This document shows positions 11,255 through 20,289 of a stretch of 28,349 nucleotides of DNA, piece by piece. The first letter of the stretch is position 1; the number at the start of each line of letters is the position of its first letter. Both the position numbers and the translations under genes were made by a program. Under the pieces are notes generated by a model. It made no database searches. It was not told the DNA's origin and was given only the letters and a program-made list of their open reading frames with translations. This DNA comes from Ophiothrix spiculata (Eukaryota > Echinodermata > Ophiuroidea > Amphilepidida > Ophiotrichidae). The DNA lies in NCBI GenBank assembly GCA_000969725.1, contig JXSR01S011226.1; one strand, 5' to 3'.

Positions 11255-11599
11255 CATAGATTTACAGGGGAGATACAAGGCACGCCGCCATTTTTATTCC
11301 GGCATGGACACAAAATTTGGGGGTTTTCAGGTTTTTGCCGATAGCATGCCGATGATGCATCGCAATTATCATATTGCGCGAAAATAGAAACACGCACACA
11401 CGTGTTTGTAGGTTGGCGTATCATTTGTGTAAAGTAATATTTGCGCAGGTTGTCTCTACGCGTAACCAAGTCTAGGCACTTGGAGTTGATTTTGGCGGGT
11501 ACCGAGTGAGCCTGAATACCTCCAACTTGAGCTCCATGGCTGACGACACCATTACACAGGCTGGTACACAAAGCCTGGTATCTCCCATGTAAATCTATG
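11255..11599. mobile_element. 345-bp MITE with 8-bp target duplication (block A only)
   Basis: Ends read CATAGATTTACAGGGGAGAT and, from the other side, CATAGATTTACATGGGAGAT. GATCAGCA flanks both ends (11247-11254 and 11600-11607), and block B shows the single empty site near 12479. An 8-bp duplication with CA...TG ends fits hAT or P superfamilies. The interior contains a 125-codon minus-strand frame overlapping the element but no transposase motif, so I treat that frame as fortuitous. Confidence 0.9.
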
Positions 11600-11839
11600 G
11601 ATCAGCATCACCAAGTACCATCTTGGTTTAGTAATTTTCGTTGTGCAACGTTTAAATTATCTCATTTAATTTGTTTTCTATATTCAAAATAATTATAATA
11701 GGAAAAAAACTGAAGTGTGTTTGGTAGATAGTGTTCGGTTATAGCTCGATACCTCCAAATTTTTATTTAACCATCTTCCTTCTTTATCATACGTTCTGGG
11801 TACCCCTTCTCACCAATAGAACACCCCTTTCCATCACAC

Positions 11840-11980
11840 ATTGTAAGTTTCCTGGCAAGAACCTGTAAGTTTCCGCTTATTCATGTATGTAAATTTCCCT
11901 CTAAAAGGCCACATTTCCCTCAAAAAGTACAAATTTCCAGACAAGGAGCTTTCTGAAATGCCCATTTTTCCCCACCATGC
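11840..11980. repeat. Block-A-only segment with degenerate TTTCC repeats
   Basis: Four to five loose repeats of GTAAGTTTCC / GTAAATTTCC / ACATTTCCCTC spaced roughly 15-30 bp. Block B passes directly from CCATCACA to TGGCTTTC. It is either an insertion in A or a deletion in B; no clean target duplication is visible. Confidence 0.7.
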
Positions 11981-12072
11981 ACATGGCTTTCCAAAGCAGC
12001 AGAGTTCAGTCATTGTGTGTATTTCCTTATATAATATATTACACAAGACAGCTTTCTAATTCATCAATATCA

Positions 12073-12122
12073 NNNNNNNNNNNNNNNNNNNNNNNNNNNN
12101 NNNNNNNNNNNNNNNNNNNNNN
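12073..12122. other. Assembly gap (50 N)
   Basis: Fifty undetermined bases. The sequence before the gap matches the end of block B, and the sequence after it matches the beginning of block A. The gap therefore sits exactly at the junction of two ~1-kb homologous blocks and its true size is unknown. Confidence 0.99.
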
Positions 12123-13111
12123 TTTCAGATGGTACCATACATCATCGCAAATCTCCAATTCATGCTCCAACATCAAAACAACACCATCAATTCACATCTC
12201 AAATATTATCTCTGTCTCAATTTTCTCCCAGCACATTTTGTTTTCTTGTTTCCTGTTTTTCACAAATTTGACAAAAAGACAAAACTAAGCAGAGAGTAAC
12301 CTTATCTACATGTAGCGTGATGATGCTTGCACCATCCATATTGTATACCTGTGAAATCCCTGGGGGAGATAGCAACATACTCGCTGTATTCCTTGAATTA
12401 CATATATTTTTGATCTGATGTATATTCAAACATAGCAATTCAGAGAAAGTAAATGACCAAATAATACTGAGATGTTTGGATCAGCAACATCATACCTTCT
12501 TGGTTTAGCAATTTTCGTTGTGCAAAGTTTTTTAAATAAATTAATATTATCTCATTTAATTTATTTTCTATATATAATTACAATATGAGAAAAATGAAGT
12601 GTGTTGGGTAGATAGTAGGCCTGGGACTTTCCGGGTAGCCGATTTATTTTACCAAACTGTAATGATAATTGAACATAATAACAATATTAGAACGGGAAAT
12701 TGATGGGTCTACTACGACCATAAGATGTCTCAATTACAAAAAATTTGGATTTTTTGCAGATAACTTCGATCAGCTGATGATTTTATCATACATTTTTAAC
12801 ACAATTTTTTTGTTCAAAATTCTATGATTTTATTGTCCGATTCGGGTAACCAGTCGGCAGATTTTGTACCCGGGTAAGCTCATGATGGGCGGGTACCTGG
12901 GTTTTAGTCCCAAGCCTAGTAGATAGTGTTGGATTATAGCTTGATACCTCCTAATTTTTATTTTACCGTCTTTCTTTTTTATCTTATATTTTCTCAACGA
13001 TAGAACACCCCTTTCCATCACATGGCTTTCTAAAGCAACAGAGTTCAGTCATTGTGTACATTTCCTTATATAATATATTACACAAGACAGCTTTCTAATT
13101 CATCAATATCA
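12123..13111. repeat. Homologous block B, right of the assembly gap
   Basis: Direct copy of block A with its own 303-bp MITE and without the MITE and the TTTCC-repeat segment of block A. Small indels of varied length occur, including a 3-base insertion near 12322. Sequence continues past the block into AAGTCTTATGTTCC, which block A loses in the gap. Confidence 0.92.
12616..12918. mobile_element. 303-bp hAT-like MITE with 8-bp target duplication (block B only)
   Basis: Ends TAGGCCTGGGACT and, reversed, TAGGCTTGGGACT, flanked by GTAGATAG on both sides (12608-12615 and 12919-12926). Block A has the empty site GGTAGATAGTGTTCGG near 11725. Duplication length and YAGGC-type termini fit the hAT superfamily. 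No coding capacity. Confidence 0.9.
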
Positions 13112-13649
13112 AGTCTTATGTTCCTATTTCAGATGACAGGACTAAATCCAGGCATAAATATAATTTAAATCCAATATGCACATCCACTGCACTTTATAAA
13201 AGCATAGTATAAGAGTCTACGGTAGAAAGTAGACACATTCTTTTTCCAGTACTAGTATCTGAACTAAATCTTTAGAACCCCCTCCCTCTTTTTTGCTAAT
13301 GTAAGTAAATCAAAGTGCATTCTACAACATATCGCTTAGAATCAAATTCTATACGTCTGACCTGATTTAGAATAATATAAACCTCTTCTAAAGGAATGTT
13401 TTCTTACATACATGTTACTCCTACCTCAACAAAGCTGATATCAACATTGACATCAAAACCCACATAAGTGAATGTATGCTGCAAATAAAATGTGGATTTG
13501 GGCCACACATGATTCCATCACATCACTTCAGGTGTAAGAGCATTCTACAAATGACACCATTTAGGAGAACTGCTGTATTAAAAATAATTTTTTATCACAT
13601 ACAACAATATGAATTATTTTGAAGTATCTTTAAAATATGAGGATAAATT
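13112..13649. other. AT-rich sequence with one candidate minus-strand exon
   Basis: Mostly featureless. On the minus strand 13425-13478 is an open 54-nt segment preceded by a good acceptor (TTTTATTTGCAG) and followed by GTAGGAGTAA. It has no recognised homology; see findings. Confidence 0.4.
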
Positions 13650-13850
13650 GTGGATGTCACGTGGAAGTGGTTGGACTCATAATCAATAGGTTTTTAGTTC
13701 AAGCCCCGGCCCCGCCACCTCAGTGTTGATTCCTTGAAGCAAGATTCTTTATCCACATTAAGATTCTTTTTCCACATTTTTCCTCCTCACCCTGGTGGTA
13801 GAAACGGACTCTTGTATGTAAACGTACTGTGGAAGGTAAATCAGACTCGT
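13650..13850 (+). repeat. tRNA-derived SINE (degraded)
   Basis: GTGGAAGTGGTTGGACTC resembles an A-box region, and AGTTCAAGCCCC (13695-13706) is a good B box with the usual spacing. The body continues with CCTTGAAGCAAG and TTTATCCACATT, a style common to tRNA-derived SINEs of marine animals. An AAGATTCTTTATCCACATT motif is locally duplicated with one change. It is too degenerate to be a functional tRNA. Confidence 0.6.
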
Positions 13851-13885
13851 TTGTGCAGGAGTGGCGTACCCCCACAATCATACAA

Positions 13886-14110
13886 GCCCGTATTCACAAA
13901 AGTGATCCAGGAGTAACTTTGTTCCTGGATTTCTCATTCTCAGAACAGAGATAGCCCATAGTCCTGAACTAAGTTTGATTTGCCAAAGCCTAAATAACTA
14001 GTCCATGGAATAACTGAATACTTCGTTTGCGAATACCAAATGACGACATCAATGGAATAAAAATAAAGTTATTCTTGGAATAGAGTTATTCCTCTTTTGT
14101 GAATACTGGC
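13886..14110. mobile_element. ~225-bp MITE with GTATTCACAAAAG inverted ends
   Basis: GCCCGTATTCACAAAAGTGA on the left mirrors GCCAGTATTCACAAAAGAGG on the complement of the right end, with further inward similarity (GTAACT / AATAACT, TTGTTCC / CTATTCC). The target duplication is not clear, so superfamily is unassigned. Confidence 0.7.
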
Positions 14111-14519
14111 CACAGAGTAGAATGGAGTCTGGACTAAACGCTAAATAAATGGAGATTGGCACAACGGCCGTTAACAATTCAGCTTCGGTTTTTGACTTTA
14201 CCTTTCTTTTACCTATTTGTGCCACTCTTTCTGGAAATACTTACTAAATAGAGTTTTGTTATAACTTGAAAGTCATTCAAAATTATTGAAGGTACTTGCG
14301 TTTCAAGTAAAATGTCTAAAAGCTAGTTTATTCACTTTAGTACTCATTTTTGAAATAGCAGTTATTATGGTACCTATGGCAACGCAGTACACTAGACATG
14401 ACAACAAATATCATTATCATTATAATAAATGAAATCTGGCTAATGTACAGTGGCACTCTACACATGTTAAATATTATCTCCAAGGTATTGCCACAATATA
14501 TTTGAGTATGGATGCAACA
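14111..14519. other. AT-rich sequence, nothing recognised
   Basis: No coding or repeat structure was recognised before the GAAT tract. Confidence 0.5.
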
Positions 14520-14637
14520 TGAATGAATGATGAAAGGGAGGAAAGAAGAAAGGAATGAATGAGTAAATGAATGAATTGAATAAATTAACAAATGAACGAA
14601 TGAATGAATGAATTGAACAAACAAATGAACAAATTAT
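14520..14637. repeat. Degenerate (GAAT)n microsatellite
   Basis: Runs of GAATGAATGA with interruptions (GGGAGGAAAGAAG, AATTGAATAAATTAACAAATG). The interruptions indicate an old tract. The minus-strand frame at 14337-14624 is a by-product. Confidence 0.9.
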
Positions 14638-15002
14638 TTTAAACCATTAGTTGTCTTAATGCAACAAATACAAAACATTACGTGTTACCGACTTTACTGG
14701 AGGTTTTTGGTGGACGGTCACATACGCATTTTTCAATTTACCTTAAAACTATAGACTCAACCTGACAGATAATCCTGCTTTATAAAAGGACTTACTTTCT
14801 ACAAGTCAATTTTTCCACTTTCTTTATAAAAGCATGGATTTTTTTAAGCCTCTGTCACCAAGGAAACTAAATTCTAGTCAAAGACAAATATGTTCAAAAT
14901 TATCCAAATCATGCCTTTAAGGCACAAAATAAGGTAATGAATGACCAACAAATAAGTCTGCCTATCTATAAAATGACACAACTTCTCTTGAGTTCTCCAT
15001 TG
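14638..15002. other. AT-rich sequence, one weak candidate exon
   Basis: 14796-14851 on the minus strand is an open 56-nt segment between GGTGACAG and GTAAGTCC; no homology recognised. Otherwise nothing. Confidence 0.4.
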
Positions 15003-15005
15003 TAA

Positions 15006-15340
15006 GGGGCGTACCATTAGACTTCCAGTTGGGGGGGCTGGAATTTTTTCAGAAAAAAAATACTTGACTCGCTATGTAACAGAAACAAAATAATTTGACT
15101 CAATGCTTGAGAAAAAAATATTTTCGACTCACATGAGGAAAACAAACTTGCCCCTTATTACTTAAGTTGGGGTTCAGAGGCGAAGCCCTCAGAAATTTTT
15201 TAGATTTGTGACTAAAAAAAATCTTGCTTCAAGGAAGTAAAGAAAAAAAAAACTTGTCTCGAAATTTTTTCAGAAAAAAAAAAATCTTGCCTCGACCTAA
15301 ACTTCCAGCCCCCCCCCCTGAAAGTCAAATGGTGCGTCCC
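15006..15340. mobile_element. 335-bp MITE with TAA target duplication
   Basis: Left end GGGGCGTACCATTAGACTTC and complement of right end GGGACGCACCATTTGACTTT form imperfect inverted repeats of ~35 bp, each continuing into a G tract and CTGGAA. TAA flanks both sides (15003-15005 and 15341-15343), which suits PIF/Harbinger. The interior has several diverged ACTTGACTCG / CTTGCCTCGA repeats separated by A tracts. Confidence 0.7.
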
Positions 15341-15343
15341 TAA

Positions 15344-15726
15344 CTGGATTTCATCTAAATTGATGTGCAATTTGAGAAGAACTGCCTCTTTGAAACCTAA
15401 GTGCTGTGTCTACAAAGTTTAATGATTTGATGTAGAAAGTGACAATTTTCTTGACAACCATTTCATTCACTCCCAACCTTCCAGTCTGCAGTTCAAATTC
15501 AAATCAGGTGGGATTTACAAGTGACATTTTAATCAACGTAGGAAATGTTCATTCAAGCGCTATGACTCGAAATTGTTTGTTGATTAAATCAATCTGCAAT
15601 GTATGATCAATTATTTTATCAGGAATAAAATGGAAAACAACAGAAGCAGGGAAGAGAAGCAAAACATATCAAAACTACACTGCTGAATTTATTTAATTGG
15701 GGGAAAAAAGAAAATATTTTTGTAAC
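15344..15726. other. AT-rich sequence, nothing recognised
   Basis: No element ends or coding potential were recognised. Confidence 0.5.
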
Positions 15727-15734
15727 ATCATAAC

Positions 15735-15910
15735 CAATGTTTCTGCTAAGGCCATATGGCGTGCCATTGGCACAGGAACAGGGAAAATTGGCACAACAGG
15801 TTACTGAAAATGTCTGAGGAAGATGATTTCCTTGCTTTATTTAGCCCCTTTTTAGCCTCAGTTTGTATTTTGGCATAAGAACTTCTTCAAAAACCTTAGC
15901 AGGAACACTG
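15735..15910. mobile_element. 176-bp hAT-like MITE
   Basis: Ends CAATGTTTCTGCTAAGG and, reversed, CAGTGTTCCTGCTAAGG. CAGTGTT is a classical hAT terminus. Flanks ATCATAAC (15727-15734) and ATCATATC (15911-15918) agree at 7 of 8 bases, as expected for an aged 8-bp duplication. Confidence 0.82.
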
Positions 15911-15918
15911 ATCATATC

Positions 15919-17459
15919 TTTAGATTAAAAATTGACATAACATGTATTAAAATTACAATTAATGTTCAAACTAAAGGGTCTGATTGTGATCTCCAGCCCA
16001 AGACCATTTTCCCCATTTTATATGGGGCCTACATGTTGTAATATTTTTTTCAGAAAATCTTCCAATTGTTTTAATGTAGTTCACTTGTTCATTTCACGGA
16101 TTCTCACTTCAAATATCACAGTAGCGGGGATGATATATAGCAAATTAGAATTTTAACTAAATTCACCTAGATGGAAAAAAATGAATAAAGTTAGTGTTTC
16201 TAGGTCTACATTATTCTTTAAAGTAATCATTATTATGTTTTATTTGTCATTGGTTAAACTACCTACATTATATATGGTTCTTTCTTTCCTTTATGTGATT
16301 ACCTAAAATTATAGAGGCTTTTTGGAAAAGGTGAAAGACATTTTGAAAAAAATAATTGATGCAGAATGGCACATATGTTTATTTAACAAATAAGAGTGAC
16401 AAAAATGACTAATTGGCACTGATGCACATAAAGCATCAGACCTTATTTCCTCATGAAATCTCAGACCTGATGATGAGATCTATCCTGACTTTGATAAGGC
16501 CAAGTAAAAAATAAAACATGTTTCTCATCCGGGTTTTTGAATAAAAGGAGGAAGAGGTACTTTTTATTTTTTATTTTTTATTTCAATGGCAATGCAAAAT
16601 TGCCCATTAATGGCCCATTCTCACCCAGTGTATTGATACCAGATGTGTTATTGGATGAGGAGGCGGCATTTTTTATTTTTGAGTTTTGGACATACTGGAG
16701 GGTTGATCAAAACAAAATATGCTTTAAAATGCTTATTGAACTGAAGCAAATCTATTGCATAGACTTAAAAACTTTTCAAACCTTTTTTACAAATAAGTTA
16801 TGCATGAAATACAAAATGTAAAAAATATATTTCAAAATCCTTAAAAATATGATGCGGGAGGGGACGAGAAACATGTTTATTTTTTTAATCGGCCTAACTG
16901 TGATCTTTGAGGGATGTCTAAAGGGTGCACGAGTACATGATGCTATGCCTTCTGCTTTTAGTATACTGCTCTTAGAGACTAAACAAAGGTGACCCATCAC
17001 ACCATAAATAGTTAACTGGGTTAGACAACACAAATAATGAATGGATTGTTTCAGCACCATCACTTCCTAACAGAGGAATTGGTAAAGGTGTCTGGAGTTC
17101 TAAATTGAAAAGAAATATCATCACGTCAGTGCAGTGTGCCCACTGTTTCTCAGGTTGGTATTACATCAACTGATTTTGGTATCTTTGGTTCACTTTGTCA
17201 TGCATTGTTGAGCATTGTGAGCATTTCAAGTTGCAGTCTGTAGAGAGATCTAAATTGCATAGTTGTTGCAACGGGGTTGAAGCAAAAAAGTTGAACTTTG
17301 TTTCAACTGGTCATGATGCATCATTATAACTAGCCCGAGTTAGCACAGACTTCAAATTTTTTTATCATATTTTTAATTTTAAATTAGAAGTCTGAGCATG
17401 AACTAGCCTTTTATTCCCGGGACCACAGAAGACTGAATCATCCAGTTCCTGTCGTAACT
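15919..17459. other. AT-rich sequence, nothing firmly recognised
   Basis: Contains T-rich stretches (16560-16585) and a weak palindrome, CAGACTTC...GAAGTCTG, at about 17346-17396. Frames at 15962, 16537 and 16776 (minus) show no recognisable content. Confidence 0.45.
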
Positions 17460-17651
17460 AGTCCGACATTTTTGTCGGACTGGCGCAGTGTTTCCCAGAT
17501 TCGGACTAGCACCGTTTATTTCATTTTTGGACTTGCGCCGTGTTGGACTAACGCCGTGTCGGACTAGCAACGTGCATTTTTTTATTTTCGGACTAGCGCT
17601 GTGTCCAACTAGGGCCATGTCGGACTAGTGGCGTGTCCGACTATGAACGTG
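17460..17651. repeat. Degenerate 16-bp minisatellite, unit TCGGACTAGCGCCGTG
   Basis: About nine imperfect copies, some contiguous, others separated by T-rich spacers (TTTATTTCATTTT, CATTTTTTTATTTT). It opens with a perfect 9-bp-arm hairpin, AGTCCGACA-tttt-TGTCGGACT (17460-17481). The unit is CG-rich against an AT-rich background. It may be internal sequence of an unrecognised transposon. Confidence 0.85.
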
Positions 17652-17806
17652 TACCCAGTAAAAATAGGCATAAAGCAGTCTGCATGTTATGGTTCGTCGT
17701 GTGAGTGCAAGTCGTATCTCCAATGGCTGTCCTAAGATACATTTATCTAATACCATATCACTAGAATGTAAAAAAATCCCTCAAAATTTCACTGCCACAT
17801 GCCTTG

Positions 17807-18578
17807 TAGGCCTAGAAATTCGTTCCCGAGTGCGAGAATCTGTTTAGATTCTCGCAAAGTAGTTCTACGAGAATCCTAGATTCTCGCAAAATTTTTGATC
17901 GAAGCCCCACTCCGACCCACGGCCATGTTGTTGACGGGCTTACCACATACCCTACCACACACTTCAAAGAAATAAATCACAAGAATTTCTATTTACAATG
18001 TATTCGCTTTATTTATTGAATTATAAAATTTTCAAATCATTTTTTATTGTAATATTGTGATTAGCTTGTATTTTATATTCATTTTGAACATGAACGGTCT
18101 CTAAATATACATGAAAATGACGCGATGGTCGATGGGAAAAAATATCAGATTTGTGGTATATCGGATCACATGGTAAAAACCTTTCCGAAACGATTGCCTA
18201 TCTATCGCTGCATATGATTGGCTTTATTTAAAGTAAACAATTGGTAAACTACCAATCGCCTGTCCAGACACGAAACTTTGACAGCGGTACCGGTACCCAC
18301 CAAGCTCCGAAGGGTCGTGTATACTGTTTTTAGGTAAACACAAGCGTTGGGTTTCACCAAAAGATCGACTCTATACATACATGATACATACAGAGTTTTA
18401 TAGTGTGTAATTCCTGTTTATCAATGAAATATTTACTACAATAATAGGCACTTGCATTTAAAGGTATGGAAGCTTGTTGAATAGTTTTTCACGCGAATCC
18501 AAATGGATTCGCGGATTACTGGCTCGATGCGAATCTTTGTGCGAATCGATTCACGGATTCGCGTCGAATTTCTAGGCC
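17807..18578. mobile_element. ~772-bp non-autonomous element with GGCCTAGAAATTCG ends
   Basis: The left end TAGGCCTAGAAATTCG is mirrored by CGAATTTCTAGGCC at the right. TGCCTTG lies outside both ends (17800-17806 and 18579-18585). Just inside each end are clusters of paired motifs: GATTCTCGC / GCGAGAATC on the left, and GCGAATC / GATTCGC on the right. The 7-bp flanking repeat may be an 8-bp hAT duplication with one changed base. No transposase frame was found. Confidence 0.78.
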
Positions 18579-18725
18579 TGCCTTGAAATTAATGGTTCTT
18601 CATGAGACACCCACTACTGGGATACCATCACCTGAGGAACCATTTCAAGAGCCACTGACTTAAGATTATACAGAGTACAATTCAAATTTGTGAAAAATGG
18701 CAGCTATTGCAGAAACGACTAACTT

Positions 18726-18880
18726 CAGGGGTGTGAGAGGCCAAAATGAGGAAAAGCGCCGTAAAGTTGGGAATAAAAGGTCAAAAATGGGCTGAAAATG
18801 AATGAAAAAGCTAAAATTCTAGCACATGAACATTTTCAAAAACGAGGAAATCAGCTGAAAAAAGGAACTCTCACATCCCT
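18726..18880. mobile_element. 155-bp MITE, CAGGGGTGTGAGAG family, copy 1
   Basis: Homologous over its length to 28064-28225 (shared AAAGGTCAAAAATGGGCTGA and AAAATGAATGAAA). Left end CAGGGGTGTGAGAG; the right end ...CTCTCACATCCCT is a weathered inverted copy. No target duplication remains. It ends a few bases before a SINE. Confidence 0.82.
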
Positions 18881-18884
18881 ATAG

Positions 18885-19250
18885 CAGTCAAGTTAGCTCA
18901 ATCCGGTAAGGCGCTCGCTTGCGGTGCGGAAGGTCCTATGAATTCGAACCCCGCTGGTGTCAAAAAAGTTTAGTGTGCTTGAAATTCCCATGGACAAGGA
19001 ACTAACTGCTAATTGTCTCGTGGAAACCCGTACGAAACTCGGGGAGCTGATCCGGGCAGTGATGGTACGTATGTGGGCTGATCAAGGTTCAGCGCCCCTA
19101 GAGGTTGTAGCAGAACCTGAAATGATGCTTGGTGTGGAATGGAGCTTACTTGGGCCACAGTGGTCAGCGAACACCTGTAAAGTGTGCAGAGGCCAAGTGG
19201 AATTACAAATCTGGGAGGCATAGCGAACTATAAATTCCCAGTATTTATTT
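18885..19250 (+). repeat. tRNA-derived SINE with well-preserved promoter boxes
   Basis: A box TTAGCTCAATCCGG (18893-18906) and B box GAATTCGAACCCC (from about 18940) sit at tRNA-like spacing and closely fit the RNA polymerase III consensus. Between them CGCTCGCTTGCGGTGCGG resembles an anticodon arm. The body runs through AAATTCCCATGGACAAGGAA and ACCCGTACGAAACTC. The likely 3' end lies in a T-rich run near 19250. Frames of 64-88 codons on both strands here are by-products. The SINE family is not named, though it resembles those of deuterostomes. Confidence 0.75.
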
Positions 19251-19391
19251 ATTCTATTTATCCCTGTAACTTGCACTCACATGATGAGTTGCCTCTGTCA
19301 CACCGCAAAGTTTTCACTGACACAAGGAGCTGAACATGAGTAACGAATTAAATGAGATATAATTTTTGTAGTTCAGTGCCTATCATCATAT

Positions 19392-19606
19392 GCGTAGCCA
19401 GGATTGCGGACCCCGGGGTGCGCAAAAAAACCTTGTCCAAAATGGCGACGGATCCAGGGGTTACTAGGGGTACCTGCCTGTATTGGACTGGTCGCTAAAT
19501 GTATATGCAGTAATTAGGACTACTGCGTCCTTTTTTTCGTTGTTTTCCTATTATTTTTGTCATTCTTTTTTCTATTTTTTGTAGACCCCCCCTTCCGCAC
19601 GCCAAT
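19392..19606 (+). mobile_element. GCGTAGCCAGG MITE family, copy 1
   Basis: Starts GCGTAGCCAGGATTGCG, then GACCCCGGGGTGCGC, then TCCAAAATGGCGACGG, and ends ...CCGCACGCCAATG. It shares this order with 21842-22064 and 27603-27854. The right end lacks the CCTGGCTAT segment seen in copy 3, so it is slightly truncated. Confidence 0.8.
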
Positions 19607-19756
19607 GATCATTGCCTATTTATAGATACTATGCCAATTGTAAGTGAACAGGTGTACACAATATCATGTGTAGGCCCTGGTACAGACATCTTCAATGTCA
19701 TGAGCATGGATAAAATGTCAAAAATAAGTAAAAGTCTGACTCTTCGTGTTACTTAC

Positions 19757-19869
19757 CATCCATTAAAAGCCAATGACCCGTCATTACCCAAAGAAAGACC
19801 AGCATGACTGACAAACAAAATGACATAATCTCAGCCGATGTAAATCGACCACAGCACCCAAATGAAATC
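19757..19869 (-). CDS. SPPL3: Internal exon of signal peptide peptidase-like 3 (SPPL3)
   Basis: This 113-nt minus-strand exon is bounded by an acceptor (TTTTATTTTTGCAG) and a consensus donor (GTAAGTAAC). The first base completes a codon begun in the previous exon, 37 codons follow, and one base is carried over. The peptide includes [11 protein letters not shown] and [10 protein letters not shown], which match the conserved SPPL3 segment that continues into ALAMG in animals; the spare G fits that alanine codon. SPPL3 is a multipass GxGD aspartyl protease of the Golgi that cleaves type II membrane proteins such as glycosyltransferases. This exon covers a loop and a hydrophobic membrane segment ([11 protein letters not shown]). 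The catalytic YD and GxGD motifs belong to later exons, not found here. The exon is intact, with no stop or frameshift. Identification rests on remembered family sequence but the match is strong. Confidence 0.92.
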
Positions 19870-19947
19870 CTGCAAAAATAAAAGAAAAAAAGAATACAGT
19901 CATTAACAAAGATGATAGCATAAACTTGTTGAACAATTTAAACTAAC

Positions 19948-20289
19948 GCCCTGCGGGGCAGGTTTTTTCTCACCCCGACCCCATCATTCCCCGACAATTT
20001 TTTTCCCGACCCGCCCGACCCGATAAAAATTTAGCTTGCCCCGCCTGACCCTGGCCCAAAAGGATTTTTTCTAGACCGGACCAATTTTATTTTTACCCCA
20101 AACCACCTTTTGCGTTTCCCAGACCGAATGTAAACTTTCTCCGACCCCGAGTAAAATTTCCCAGAGCCGGACGACCACGGTAATTTTTTTTTCAGGACCG
20201 TACCGAACCCGAAAATAGCTCAACAAAAATTTGAACCCGGTTTCGGTCCGGTCCGGGAAAATTCGGGATTTCGGGTTTCCCCCCAGGGC
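19948..20289. mobile_element. Possible DNA element with GCCCTG ends, rich in CCCGACCC
   Basis: GCCCTGCGGGG at the left faces CCCCCAGGGC at the right, a short imperfect inverted repeat. The interior has many CCGACCC / GACCGGACC motifs and a C-rich plus strand, unlike its surroundings. No target duplication is visible, so the element boundaries are tentative. It starts 78 bp from the SPPL3 acceptor. Confidence 0.45.

Larger units (their letters stand above)
10892..12072. repeat. Homologous block A, left of the assembly gap
   Basis: Aligns with 12123-13111. It starts at TTTCAGATGGTACCATACAT, also the first bases right of the gap, and ends at TTCATCAATATCA, also found at 13111. Differences include a 345-bp MITE present only here, a ~140-bp segment (about 11840-11980) with degenerate GTAAGTTTCC repeats present only here, and many small indels. 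Whether A and B are tandem paralogues or two alleles placed side by side cannot be decided from sequence alone. Confidence 0.92.

Noticed and set aside
11194-11571. 125-codon minus-strand frame
   Set aside because: It lies mostly inside the 345-bp MITE and crosses its boundary; no transposase or other motif.
17807-18578. CRISPR-like array suspicion from repeated GATTCTCGC motifs
   Set aside because: Motifs are irregularly spaced, inverted, and inside a bounded transposon; the genome is eukaryotic.
18885-18965. Functional tRNA gene
   Set aside because: A and B boxes are good but the acceptor stem does not pair and a SINE body follows.
18957-19223. 88-codon plus-strand frame and opposing frames
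   Set aside because: They fall in the body of a tRNA-derived SINE.
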